From: SXXZ01 sp041177965
GTDB taxonomy: Bacteria > Verrucomicrobiota > Verrucomicrobiia > Limisphaerales > UBA9464
NCBI GenBank assembly: GCA_041177965.1
Contig: JBEGWF010000080.1
Location: forward strand, 13,787 to 77,786
Direction: 5' to 3'
Length of the DNA stretch: 64,000 nt
Below are positions 26,343-34,427 of this stretch, piece after piece. The notes under the pieces were generated by a model. It saw only the letters and a list, made by a program, of their open reading frames with translations. It did not search any database and was not told the origin of the DNA. The translations under genes were made by a program, and so were the position numbers. Numbering within the stretch: the stretch's first letter is position 1; every line of letters starts with the position of its first letter.

Positions 26343-27035
26343 CTACACTTCCGATTCGTCCTCGGCTTTCAGGCTGGTGACGCGCGACACCCCCGGGAAG
26401 GCCTTCAATTCGGAGACCAGTTCCCCGGCCCGGGAGGCGTCCCTCAGGAGGATGCGATAGGAAAGATCGGCCCCGTCGGAGGCGGCTCCGGCCCTCTGGC
26501 TGGCCAGTTGGCTGCGTCGACCATGGCGGGCGAGCAAACCGGCAAGGCTCGGAAGTTCATCGAGGGGCCTGCCCCAGTGCAGGTTGAGGATCAGGTCGTA
26601 CCGATGACGTGCGCCGAAGGAGGTCCAGTGCAGGTAGAGCATGATGACCGCGAACACCACGGCACCCAGGATGGCCGTGCTGAACTTCCGGGTGCCGGCG
26701 GCCATGCCCGTGCTGATGCTGGCGAGGATGTAGGCCGTGTCGAGGGTGTCGCGCAGGATGTTCCGGAAACGGACCACCGCGAAGACCGCCATCATCCCGA
26801 AGGCCATCAGCAGGTTGTTGAACATCACCGCCATCACCAGTGCCACGATGACGCAGAGGATGATCAACGAATTGACGAACGACCTCGAATAGCTCAGGCC
26901 GGAGTGGCAGGCCATGTAGACCCACGCCACGCAATGCCCGCACAGGAAGGCGATCAACAGCCCGAGGACGATCCCCATCAGGTCGTCGGGCGCGGTGCCG
27001 AAGTCACCGCGAAGAAACAGGTCCGAGACATTCAT
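26343..27035 (-). CDS. DUF4956 membrane protein
   Basis: A 230-residue polytopic protein with four hydrophobic segments at about 20-45, 52-75, 76-95 and 115-135. These are followed by a cytoplasmic ferredoxin-like C-terminal part (SYRILLRDASRAGELVSEL). The FGMMAVFAVVRFRNILRDT block between helices is the hallmark of DUF4956. In bacteria this family is repeatedly found beside VTC-domain polyphosphate polymerases, as here. The start at 27035 overlaps the VTC stop by four bases (ATGA). The biochemical function is unknown; a membrane anchor or channel partner for the polymerase is the usual guess. Confidence 0.88.
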   Translation of the reverse strand: MNVSDLFLRGDFGTAPDDLMGIVLGLLIAFLCGHCVAWVYMACHSGLSYSRSFVNSLIILCVIVALVMAVMFNNLLMAFGMMAVFAVVRFRNILRDTLDTAYILASISTGMAAGTRKFSTAILGAVVFAVIMLYLHWTSFGARHRYDLILNLHWGRPLDELPSLAGLLARHGRRSQLASQRAGAASDGADLSYRILLRDASRAGELVSELKAFPGVSRVTSLKAEDESEV

Positions 27036-27895
27036 GCCGGTTCGAAGCCGGGTCGCCCCAGCCACTTCGCGAGGCGTGATAGTCGCGCCTGTCGGCGCTC
27101 GACCGCCAGCCCAAGCTGCGTTTTTTTGAGGCCGACGGCGGGATCCCGCAGGAAATGGTGCTCCCCCTTCACCGCGATTCCATCGGCATACTTGGAGGCC
27201 GATCCCTGCCGCAACCCGAAAACACGCACCATGTCGGCGAACCAATCCGGGAATCGGCCGGTGAACTTGAGTTCCAGGATCACCAGGGGACCGAAGACCG
27301 GGGTGGGATCGTCCATCTCGGCCGTGAAACGGGCCGTGAACTCCGGCGAAATGAGGACGTTGCGATCGAAGGTGACCCGGACGGAATTGTCGTGCGGGCT
27401 GATCCAGGCCTCCCGGTCATACGAGACGTGCGCCACGGGGTACGCCCGCAGGTCGCTCGACAACTCGACGAAGCGCTGCACCGCCCCGAGCTGACGGGCG
27501 TCCTGGCTCACCAGTTCGCCGGCCTGCGGCAACTGACCCGCCAGGACGGCCTCGACCGCAGGGCGCTGGACCCCGCACCGCTGCTTGAGGATCGCGTCGT
27601 TCATCCGGCGCTTGATCTCGAAGAAAACGGGCGCCTGCGGGTTCGGATTGTCGGCGTAGAACCGGAGGCGCAACTTGTAGCGGTTCTTGTTCCCGTTGAT
27701 GGTGCCCCAGTAGATATGGAGGTCGTCCGAATCGAGGTACAGATTGTGGATCGAGTAGGACAGATTGGGTCGATGGGCCCCGTATTCGTCGATCTCCAGA
27801 TAGGACGCGACGAACTCCCGCAGGGCCAATGCCACCGCCTCGGGAATGATGTACTTCAATTCCCAACGCTGCATCTGCATGTTGTCCTGTGCCAT
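27032..27895 (-). CDS. VTC domain polyphosphate polymerase
   Basis: A 287-residue protein of the VTC/CYTH triphosphate-tunnel family. In yeast Vtc4 this domain makes polyphosphate from ATP inside a beta-barrel tunnel lined by basic residues. Here the tunnel-type strands are seen as MQRWELKYIIPE, NRYKLRLRFYAD, VFFEIKRRMND, DNSVRVTFDRNVL and VILELKFTGRFPDWF, with alternating Glu/Lys/Arg in the expected positions. There is no SPX domain. It is the first gene of the VTC-DUF4956-HlyD unit. The 213-base gap upstream (27896-28108) has no gene and should contain the promoter. Confidence 0.88.
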   Translation of the reverse strand: MAQDNMQMQRWELKYIIPEAVALALREFVASYLEIDEYGAHRPNLSYSIHNLYLDSDDLHIYWGTINGNKNRYKLRLRFYADNPNPQAPVFFEIKRRMNDAILKQRCGVQRPAVEAVLAGQLPQAGELVSQDARQLGAVQRFVELSSDLRAYPVAHVSYDREAWISPHDNSVRVTFDRNVLISPEFTARFTAEMDDPTPVFGPLVILELKFTGRFPDWFADMVRVFGLRQGSASKYADGIAVKGEHHFLRDPAVGLKKTQLGLAVERRQARLSRLAKWLGRPGFEPA

Positions 27896-28108
27896 CGTGC
27901 TTGCCGAAGTTACTCACGCCCGGGTTCCGGGATGTCTACCGGATCGTCACCTGAATGTCACCCGCCGCGAGCGGACGTTTCACAAGCGGTCGGGTTTCCC
28001 GCTGGGTCTCCGAGGCGTTTATCCACACTAAGCAAGTACCATGCCTGTCGAGACGGTCCAGCGGGTTTGGTTCCGGCGGAAGGATGTTCCGCACCACCGC
28101 CCGAAGGT

Positions 28109-30484
28109 TCACCGTTGCAGCTCTAGCAGGAGCGGATCCCCGTCGCCGCGTCGGTATTGGAAGGGAACGCTCTCCACCACGGCCTGGACGAGGGCCGAGA
28201 AGCGCAACCCCCGCTTGCGCAACCTGGCCTCGATGGTGGCGAGTGCCGGACGATCGTAGTACTCGAGTCCCCGCCCCAAGGCGTAGGTCAGCACCTTTTC
28301 GCTCAGGCAGCGGATGAAATCGGCCTGCCTCGAATCGGACAGCACCCGACTCAGTTCCGCATGATCGGCGAAGCGCTCGCCGGACACCAGTTCCCCGCCG
28401 GTCTCGACCGGTTCATCCCCGTCCTTCTCGCGGTACCGGCCCACGGCGTCGAAATGCTCGAAGGCGAAACCCAGCGGATCCATCTTGGCATGGCAGGAGG
28501 CGCACATCGGGTTGTCGCGATGGGCGTCCATGCGCTGACGGAGGGTGCCATGGGTCTCCTTGGACTCCAGGGCGGGAACCCCTGGCGGCGGCGGCGGCGG
28601 TGGCGAGGCGAGGATGTTCTCGAGGATCCACTTGCCGCGCTTCACGGGCGAGGTGCGGTTGGGATTCGAAGTCAGGGTGAGCACGCTGCCGTGGGTCAGC
28701 ACCCCCCTGCGACCCGATCCCTCCAGGGACACCCGGACGAAGCCCCGGCCCTTGACATCCTTCATGCCGTAGTGGCGGGCGAGGCGATCGTTGACGAAGG
28801 TGTAGTCGGCGGTGAGGAACTCCGTGATGGGTCGATCCTTCCGCAGGATGTGCTCGAACAGGGCCTCGGTCTCTCCACGCAGGGCCGACCGAAGCGCCGG
28901 ATCGAACCCGGGGAAGAGCTTGTCGTCCGGAGTCACGATGTCGAGGGTGCGCAACTGGAGCCACTGGCCGGCGAAGTTGTCCACCAACGCCCGGGAACGC
29001 GGGTCGGCCAGCATCCTCCGGACCTGGGCCTCGAGGTTCCTCCGCAACCGTCCCTTGTCGGCCAGCGCGAGGAGCTCGTCGTCGGGCATGGTGCTCCAGA
29101 GGAAGTAGGACAGCCTCGAGGCCAGCGCGTGCTCGGAGACCCGGTGAACCGCCCCGGGATTGTCGGGCTCGACCTGGGGCTCGCCACGGAACAGGAAATG
29201 GGGCGAGACGAGGACCGCCGTCAGCGCCTGCTTGACGGAGGCCTCGAATCCATCACCGGACTCGCGGGCACCGGTGAACAGGCCCATGAGGCCATCGAGC
29301 TCCGCCGACGTGGTCGGCCTACGGAAGGCCCGGCCGGCGAATCGACGGAGGATCTCCCGGGCCACGACATTGGTGGTCTTGGGGCCGGGATCCTTGAAGA
29401 AGATGCGGCGATGCTGGGCATGGATCGGAGGCACGGCTTCCGAGAAGGGACCCCGCACCTCGATGAATTCGACCTGCAGATTGCGGTCCTCGATCTTCTT
29501 CTCCTTGTAGGTCTTGCCCTTGGCGTTGGTCCGCACGAGTTCGGTCTCGCGGTAGAAGTCGTTCAGGAAGGCCACGCCCAACCGGTGTCGGCCCGGATCG
29601 AGCCGGAGTCGGTGCTCATGCAGCTTGGCATTGCCCCTGCCGCGGCGCACCTCGATGGACTCCAGTTCGCCGCCGTCGGCCTTGAGTGCCATCCGCACCT
29701 TCTCGTCGCCGGCCTGATCGCCGTAGGCCTGGACACGGAACAGGTACTCGCCGGGTACCGGAGCCTCGTAGGCGACCGACATCTCTCCCTGCGTCGAAAG
29801 GGTCGCCAATGCCCCGCCCCCCTGGTGGCCCTCGATCTGGGAAGGGCTGTACCGGAGGGTCTTGGGCGTCAACGGACCCGACACGATGGCACGGTCGAGG
29901 ATCGTCTCCGCCGCCTTGAGGTACTTCTCCAACAGGACCGGAGGCACGGACAGGACGTCCCCGATGTTGTCGAAGCCGTAGCCGACATCGTCCTGCGGAA
30001 AGTCGGCCGCCGGCTCGAAATCGACCCCCACCAGATCGCGCACCGTGTTGTTGTACTCCACGCGGTTGAGGCGCCGGAGCGTCACACGGCCCGGATCGGG
30101 CCGATCGGGATCGATGGGGAAGAGGGTCCGCTCGATCCAGCCGACGAGATTCGTGCGTTGTTCGGGGGTCGGCCGGGTCTTCCGCTTCTTCGGAGGCATC
30201 TCCCCCGAACGGACCGTCTGGATGACGCGCTCCCAGGTGCCGCGGTCTCCCAGGACGGCCACCAGATTGGTATGGCGGTCGAAGTTCACCCCGCCCTTGG
30301 CCTCGCTGTCGCCGTGGCAGTCCCAGCAATGCTCCCGAAGCAGCGGCATCACGGATTCACGGAGCTGTCCCTCCACGACCGCCCGATCCATCCGGGGAGC
30401 GGCGGCGGGACGAGCCTTGGCGGCCCCGAGCCACATCCCGAGCGCGATCGGGATCAGCAGGAGAGTGGAGGCGGTCTTGATCAT
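28109..30484 (-). CDS. DUF1592-family protein with cytochrome-c-like ends (PSCyt1/DUF1587/DUF1595/DUF1592/DUF1588/DUF1585)
   Basis: A 791-residue exported protein. The signal peptide starts at MIKTASTLLLIPIALGMWLG (30484). An N-terminal haem-type CWDCH site is followed by DUF1587 (LRRLNRVEYNNTVRDLVG), a carbohydrate-binding-like insert, DUF1595 (RFAGRAFRRPTT), DUF1592 (VLVSPHFLFRGE) and DUF1588 (GVLTHGSVLTLTSNPNRTSP). A second CASCH site precedes the C-terminal DUF1585. These large periplasmic proteins abound in Planctomycetota and Verrucomicrobiota and are thought to act in polymer oxidation, but none is well characterised. They are normally followed by a DUF1552 partner, which is absent here. 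It lies downstream of a TPR/phosphoesterase operon. Confidence 0.88.
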   Translation of the reverse strand: MIKTASTLLLIPIALGMWLGAAKARPAAAPRMDRAVVEGQLRESVMPLLREHCWDCHGDSEAKGGVNFDRHTNLVAVLGDRGTWERVIQTVRSGEMPPKKRKTRPTPEQRTNLVGWIERTLFPIDPDRPDPGRVTLRRLNRVEYNNTVRDLVGVDFEPAADFPQDDVGYGFDNIGDVLSVPPVLLEKYLKAAETILDRAIVSGPLTPKTLRYSPSQIEGHQGGGALATLSTQGEMSVAYEAPVPGEYLFRVQAYGDQAGDEKVRMALKADGGELESIEVRRGRGNAKLHEHRLRLDPGRHRLGVAFLNDFYRETELVRTNAKGKTYKEKKIEDRNLQVEFIEVRGPFSEAVPPIHAQHRRIFFKDPGPKTTNVVAREILRRFAGRAFRRPTTSAELDGLMGLFTGARESGDGFEASVKQALTAVLVSPHFLFRGEPQVEPDNPGAVHRVSEHALASRLSYFLWSTMPDDELLALADKGRLRRNLEAQVRRMLADPRSRALVDNFAGQWLQLRTLDIVTPDDKLFPGFDPALRSALRGETEALFEHILRKDRPITEFLTADYTFVNDRLARHYGMKDVKGRGFVRVSLEGSGRRGVLTHGSVLTLTSNPNRTSPVKRGKWILENILASPPPPPPPGVPALESKETHGTLRQRMDAHRDNPMCASCHAKMDPLGFAFEHFDAVGRYREKDGDEPVETGGELVSGERFADHAELSRVLSDSRQADFIRCLSEKVLTYALGRGLEYYDRPALATIEARLRKRGLRFSALVQAVVESVPFQYRRGDGDPLLLELQR

Positions 30485-30549
30485 GCATGGAGTCCGACGT
30501 GGGAATCGTCGGTGGTATTGAGGGAAAGTCGACCGATCCGGCCGGGGCG

Positions 30550-31491
30550 TCAATCACCCCTGCGACCCCGGCGACCGCTGACCCTCCGCGCACCCTCCGC
30601 CCGTAGTCGGCGCAAGGCGATCTCGGCCGCCTCCCCGGCACCCAGTTCGGCCGCCGCCGAATAATCCCGGAGAGCTTGTTCGGATTCGCCAAGCAACTCC
30701 CGCGCCTGCGCGCGGTCCAACAACAGTGAGGCGTCGCGTCCTCCCGGGGGCATCCGGCGGTCGATCTCTTCGATCGCTTCCCGGAGATCGGTCGCCGCCT
30801 CGCCGTTGCGCCCAAGGCCCGCCAGCGCCCGGGCCCGGCGGATCTTCCAGGCACCCGGGAGCCGGGCGGTCTCCAACTCCCCGCGGATGGCCTCGAGGGC
30901 TTTCCGCCATTGGGCGGCGTCGAGCAGGGCTTCGACCCGCTCGGCCACAAGAATGCCGGCTCCGGTGTGCCGGATGCCCTCGTCCAGACCGGCCAACCGC
31001 TCGCGGGATCGCTTCAACCGCTTCTGGAGGGCGCTGCGATCGAGATACCCGGACACCAGCGTCGGGTCGGCGCGCAACGCTTCGTCGCAATCCCTCAGGG
31101 CCGCCGCCGGAGAGTCCCCGGACGCATGGGCCTGGCCGCGGATCAGCAGGATGGCGGCCCGTTCCTGCGGCGACAACGAAGGCAACCGCAGGGCCTGTCG
31201 GAGCGTCACCAAGGCGTCGGCCGTGCGTCCGTCCCGGAGCTGGGTCTGGGCCAATTCCCGGAACAGCAGCGGGTCCCGCGGCTCGAGCCGGACCGCCCGT
31301 TGCAGATCGTTCGCGGCTTCGGACCACCGACCGAGGGTCCGGTACTCGATGGCGCGCTCGAGCAGCAGATCGGCCGATTCCCCCTGCCGCGCCATCCGCT
31401 GCGTCAGTTCCTCGATCTCGTGCTCCGGGCCCTCGTGGGCCGCGAGACGGAAGGCCAACAGCGCCGTGATCGCGATCGGAGGAGCCCGCAT
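30550..31491 (-). CDS. Exported TPR protein
   Basis: A 313-residue protein with a short N-terminal signal-like segment (MRAPPIAITALLAFRLAAHEG). Successive tetratricopeptide helix pairs follow, for example LLLERAIEYRTLGRWSEAAN, DLQRAVRLEPRDPLLFRELA, LRDGRTADALVTLRQALRL and a late LLGESEQALRDYSAAAELG. It is probably a periplasmic protein-protein interaction scaffold. The ATG overlaps the stop of the phosphoesterase gene (ATGA), so the start at 31491 is well supported. Its last residues are Arg/Gly-rich. Confidence 0.8.
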   Translation of the reverse strand: MRAPPIAITALLAFRLAAHEGPEHEIEELTQRMARQGESADLLLERAIEYRTLGRWSEAANDLQRAVRLEPRDPLLFRELAQTQLRDGRTADALVTLRQALRLPSLSPQERAAILLIRGQAHASGDSPAAALRDCDEALRADPTLVSGYLDRSALQKRLKRSRERLAGLDEGIRHTGAGILVAERVEALLDAAQWRKALEAIRGELETARLPGAWKIRRARALAGLGRNGEAATDLREAIEEIDRRMPPGGRDASLLLDRAQARELLGESEQALRDYSAAAELGAGEAAEIALRRLRAEGARRVSGRRGRRGD

Positions 31492-33560
31492 CAGTCCTCC
31501 ATCCACAACCGGGGATCGAGACCGAAGTCGATCACCCCCTCGGACTGGGCATGGCATTCGATGGCGATGACGTTGGTCCCATCGACCAGGTGCCGGTGGG
31601 CCGAACCCAACGGGACATACACGTATCCGGAGTCCTCCCGGAGCTTCAACCCCTGCACGTTGCGACCGGAACTGCGGCCGGCGTTCACCCGGGCCACCTC
31701 GTGTCCATTGACATGGACGATCATCGCATCGGCGTAGTCGACCTGGAGTCCAAGCTCGGTGACCTTGTCGGCCTGAGGGACGGTGAACTCGCGACGCGCA
31801 TAGATCGACGGACGACCGCCCGAGGCGTTCCCCTCGCCCGACTGGAATCGGCCGCGTCCGGAACGGAAGGGCGGCCGGGCCTCGTCCCAGGCCGAGGCGT
31901 CGAAGCCCGCACCGGTCCACGCACGGCCCTGCGGATGACCGGTGAGGAGCGTCCGCCAGGAGGCTCCCGGCGGGATGAGCACCGTGTAGTCCAACGGAGG
32001 GGGATTCGGGGTCTTGGGAGCCTTTTCAGGGGCCTTGTATTCCGGAGGCTGCCACGGCAGGGACAACCGTTTGACGACGACCTTGCCGCTCTTGACGAGG
32101 CTGAAGCGATCCCGCTCGACGCCCTCCCGGTTGATCATCCGCCCCACGAGCGTGTCTCCCTCGACATCGATCACGCACGAGCCGTGCTCCACCATCGTCC
32201 GGCGCATCACCGGCGAGGTGCCGACCCGTCCGAGGCCGGCACCCGAGTGACCCGCCACCACCTGCACCGTGCCCTCATGGGGGCGCAGCCCGGCGCTCTT
32301 GCGATAGGCACCGTCGCCCGAGGGATCGCCGTCGCCGTCGTCGAGGATGAATCCCTCCGCCACGGTGGCGTTGGTCGAATACGCGCCATCCATGAGCATC
32401 GAGCGCTCGTAGATGTGCGAGTGGCCGGTGAGCACCAGGTCGACCCCGCCCGACTCCAGGATGGGGAGCAGATGGTGCCGCACCTCGACCAGGTCGGCCT
32501 CCTTGTCGCTGTCGTGGCTCCCCTTGGTGTAGGGGGGGTGATGCCAGAACGCGATCAACCACTCGGCATGGGCCTTTTCCAGGTCGGCCTTGAGCCACTT
32601 GGCCATGGCTCCGGTGGGTTTGCGGTCGAGGTCGTGGGAATCGAGGCAGATGAAGTGGATGTTCCCGTGGTCGAAGGAGTAGTAGGCCTCGGTGCCCGAG
32701 GCGAGCCCCCCGGATTCGCCGCGGGTCGGCACCAGATAGGCGTCGTAGTAGGGACCGATGCCGGTGCTTCCCTTCGAGGTGTGTCCCTCGTGATTGCCCA
32801 TGGCCGGCCAGCAGACCAGATTGCGCAGCGTGTCGGCGTAGGATTCGAAGAACCGGCTTTGGAACTCCACGTCCCGGCCGGTGCCATAGGCCATGTCGCC
32901 CACGTGGATCCAGAAGTCGAGGGGCCGACCATCGCGCTGGACCCAACGGCGCATGCCTTCATGGACCGCGCGCTGGGCCTCCCGGCCCGTGCCGCTGTCG
33001 CCCAGCACCCAGAAACGGTAGGGGCGGACGGTCCCGGGCTTGGGCTGGGTCCGGAAACGGTGCTCCTCCGATTCGGGTGTCAGCCTGCGGGTGCCGTCGA
33101 AGACCGCATAGTAGTGGACCGAGTCGGGAGACAATCCCTCGATGCGGGCCTCGTACTGGAAGGTTCCGACGGGGGCGCTGTGCAACTTCGGCAGGGCCAG
33201 ATGATCGCGGGTGCGCAGGGCCTGCCAGCGGGGCGACAGCGTCTGGTCCTGGGCCCCGAGGCTGGCGCGGACCACGATGGACTCCGGCGGCACCACCTGA
33301 TCGAGACGATCGGGCCGACTTCCCCAGCGCACCACCGGCCGGATGGGCCCCTCCGTGCGCCACAGCACATGGATGCGTTCCGGACTCGCGGCCTGGACAT
33401 AGGGAAGCCGTGCCATCGGGGGCTCCGGATTGGCGCTCCGGACGACGCCGGAACCCACCAGCATGGCCAGGCACAGAAGCCGCAGGAATGGGGGGGAGAC
33501 GACCGTCATCCGGGTTCCCGACGGTGTGTCCGACCGGAGATTCTTGGAGGGATGATTCAT
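31491..33560 (-). CDS. Secreted metallophosphoesterase (purple-acid-phosphatase-like)
   Basis: A 689-residue exported hydrolase. A signal segment around MTVVSPPFLRLLCLAMLVGSG follows a 17-residue N-terminal stretch, and this second ATG is an alternative start. A fibronectin-III/PAP N domain (about 45-160) precedes the calcineurin-like core with metal ligands in VLGDSGTGREA, HVGDMAYG, GNHEGH, FWHHPPYT and LTGHSHIYERS. After the core comes a beta-sandwich resembling a carbohydrate-binding or discoidin-type domain, ending DFGLDPRLW. It probably releases phosphate from extracellular esters. It overlaps both its upstream and downstream TPR-gene neighbours by ATGA, so the three are translationally coupled. 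Confidence 0.9.
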   Translation of the reverse strand: MNHPSKNLRSDTPSGTRMTVVSPPFLRLLCLAMLVGSGVVRSANPEPPMARLPYVQAASPERIHVLWRTEGPIRPVVRWGSRPDRLDQVVPPESIVVRASLGAQDQTLSPRWQALRTRDHLALPKLHSAPVGTFQYEARIEGLSPDSVHYYAVFDGTRRLTPESEEHRFRTQPKPGTVRPYRFWVLGDSGTGREAQRAVHEGMRRWVQRDGRPLDFWIHVGDMAYGTGRDVEFQSRFFESYADTLRNLVCWPAMGNHEGHTSKGSTGIGPYYDAYLVPTRGESGGLASGTEAYYSFDHGNIHFICLDSHDLDRKPTGAMAKWLKADLEKAHAEWLIAFWHHPPYTKGSHDSDKEADLVEVRHHLLPILESGGVDLVLTGHSHIYERSMLMDGAYSTNATVAEGFILDDGDGDPSGDGAYRKSAGLRPHEGTVQVVAGHSGAGLGRVGTSPVMRRTMVEHGSCVIDVEGDTLVGRMINREGVERDRFSLVKSGKVVVKRLSLPWQPPEYKAPEKAPKTPNPPPLDYTVLIPPGASWRTLLTGHPQGRAWTGAGFDASAWDEARPPFRSGRGRFQSGEGNASGGRPSIYARREFTVPQADKVTELGLQVDYADAMIVHVNGHEVARVNAGRSSGRNVQGLKLREDSGYVYVPLGSAHRHLVDGTNVIAIECHAQSEGVIDFGLDPRLWMED

Positions 33561-34354
33561 CGTGAAGGTGTCGGTCGGGATTCCCCGGTTGGAACGTCGC
33601 CCCATCGCTTGACGAGGGATTCGATCCTCGAATCCCAGTCCTTCCAAGCCGAGGCCCATCGTTCGCCGGCGAATCGTTGACGAGCCTCGGGCAGCATACG
33701 TTCCAGGGATTGGAGTTCGCGTCGCGCCTCGTCGGCCTCGTCGTGGCCCGCCAGGAACTCGATCCACAGGAGCCGGTTGGCGGGATACCCCGGAGCCGTC
33801 CTCGCGGCCCGCTCCAGATGGAACCGGGCCTTGCTCCGGCTCCCCACGCCCAACGGCGGCGGCGGGCACTCGTCGTAGAGCATCCCGAGCGAGCGATCGG
33901 CTCCGGCATGGTCGAATCCGGGATCCAGCAGGAGACAGGCCTGCCAGGCGTCCTCCATCTCCCTCACCCGTCCCAGGGCCTTCAGGGGTTGGGCCTGCGC
34001 GAGGATTCCCAGGTTCAGCCCGAGATAGTAGTGGCAGCCCGGCTCGGTAGGAGACTGCACCAACGCCTTCCGGCAGGCCTCCACGGCCTCCCTTGCCATG
34101 CCGACGCGGACCGGCTTGGAGGGGACGGTTTCGCAACGATCGAAGCAGGCCCGGGCGAACTCCCATGCCAGGACCGGCTTGTCCGGGTCTTCCCGGTGCA
34201 GTGCCCGGGACCGCTCGTAGACACGGGTCGAACGGATCGCCTCCGTCTCGGCCCGGACCGCGACGACCCACAACCATCCGGCACCCAGCATCGCAACCCA
34301 ACGGCCGGCACCCATGCCTGCGCTCCCGATCCGGATTCCTTCCCCGAATGTCAT
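33557..34354 (-). CDS. TPR-like exported protein, first gene of the phosphoesterase operon
   Basis: A protein of about 265 residues. Candidate starts are 34354 (MTFGEG...) and 34315 (MGAGRWVAMLGAGWLWVVAVRA, which gives a cleaner signal peptide). The body is helical with tetratricopeptide-like repeats: SRALHREDPDKPVLAWEFAR, CRKALVQSPTEPGCHYYLGL and ARFHLERAARTAPGYPANRL, plus CFDRCE and CLLLDPGF cysteines. The layout resembles TRAP-associated TatT-like TPR proteins, but identity is not certain. Its stop overlaps the phosphoesterase start (ATGA). Confidence 0.7.
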   Translation of the reverse strand: MTFGEGIRIGSAGMGAGRWVAMLGAGWLWVVAVRAETEAIRSTRVYERSRALHREDPDKPVLAWEFARACFDRCETVPSKPVRVGMAREAVEACRKALVQSPTEPGCHYYLGLNLGILAQAQPLKALGRVREMEDAWQACLLLDPGFDHAGADRSLGMLYDECPPPPLGVGSRSKARFHLERAARTAPGYPANRLLWIEFLAGHDEADEARRELQSLERMLPEARQRFAGERWASAWKDWDSRIESLVKRWGDVPTGESRPTPSR

Positions 34355-34427
34355 CCGCCGAAGATGCTTCCGCAGACGATCGGACTGCAAGCGACGTTCC
34401 TGGGTCGGCCATCGCGGGCATGCGCGC

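Noticed and set aside
28157..30664. An 835-codon plus-strand frame
   Set aside because: Antisense shadow of the DUF1592 gene, whose haem-c and DUF motifs establish the real frame.
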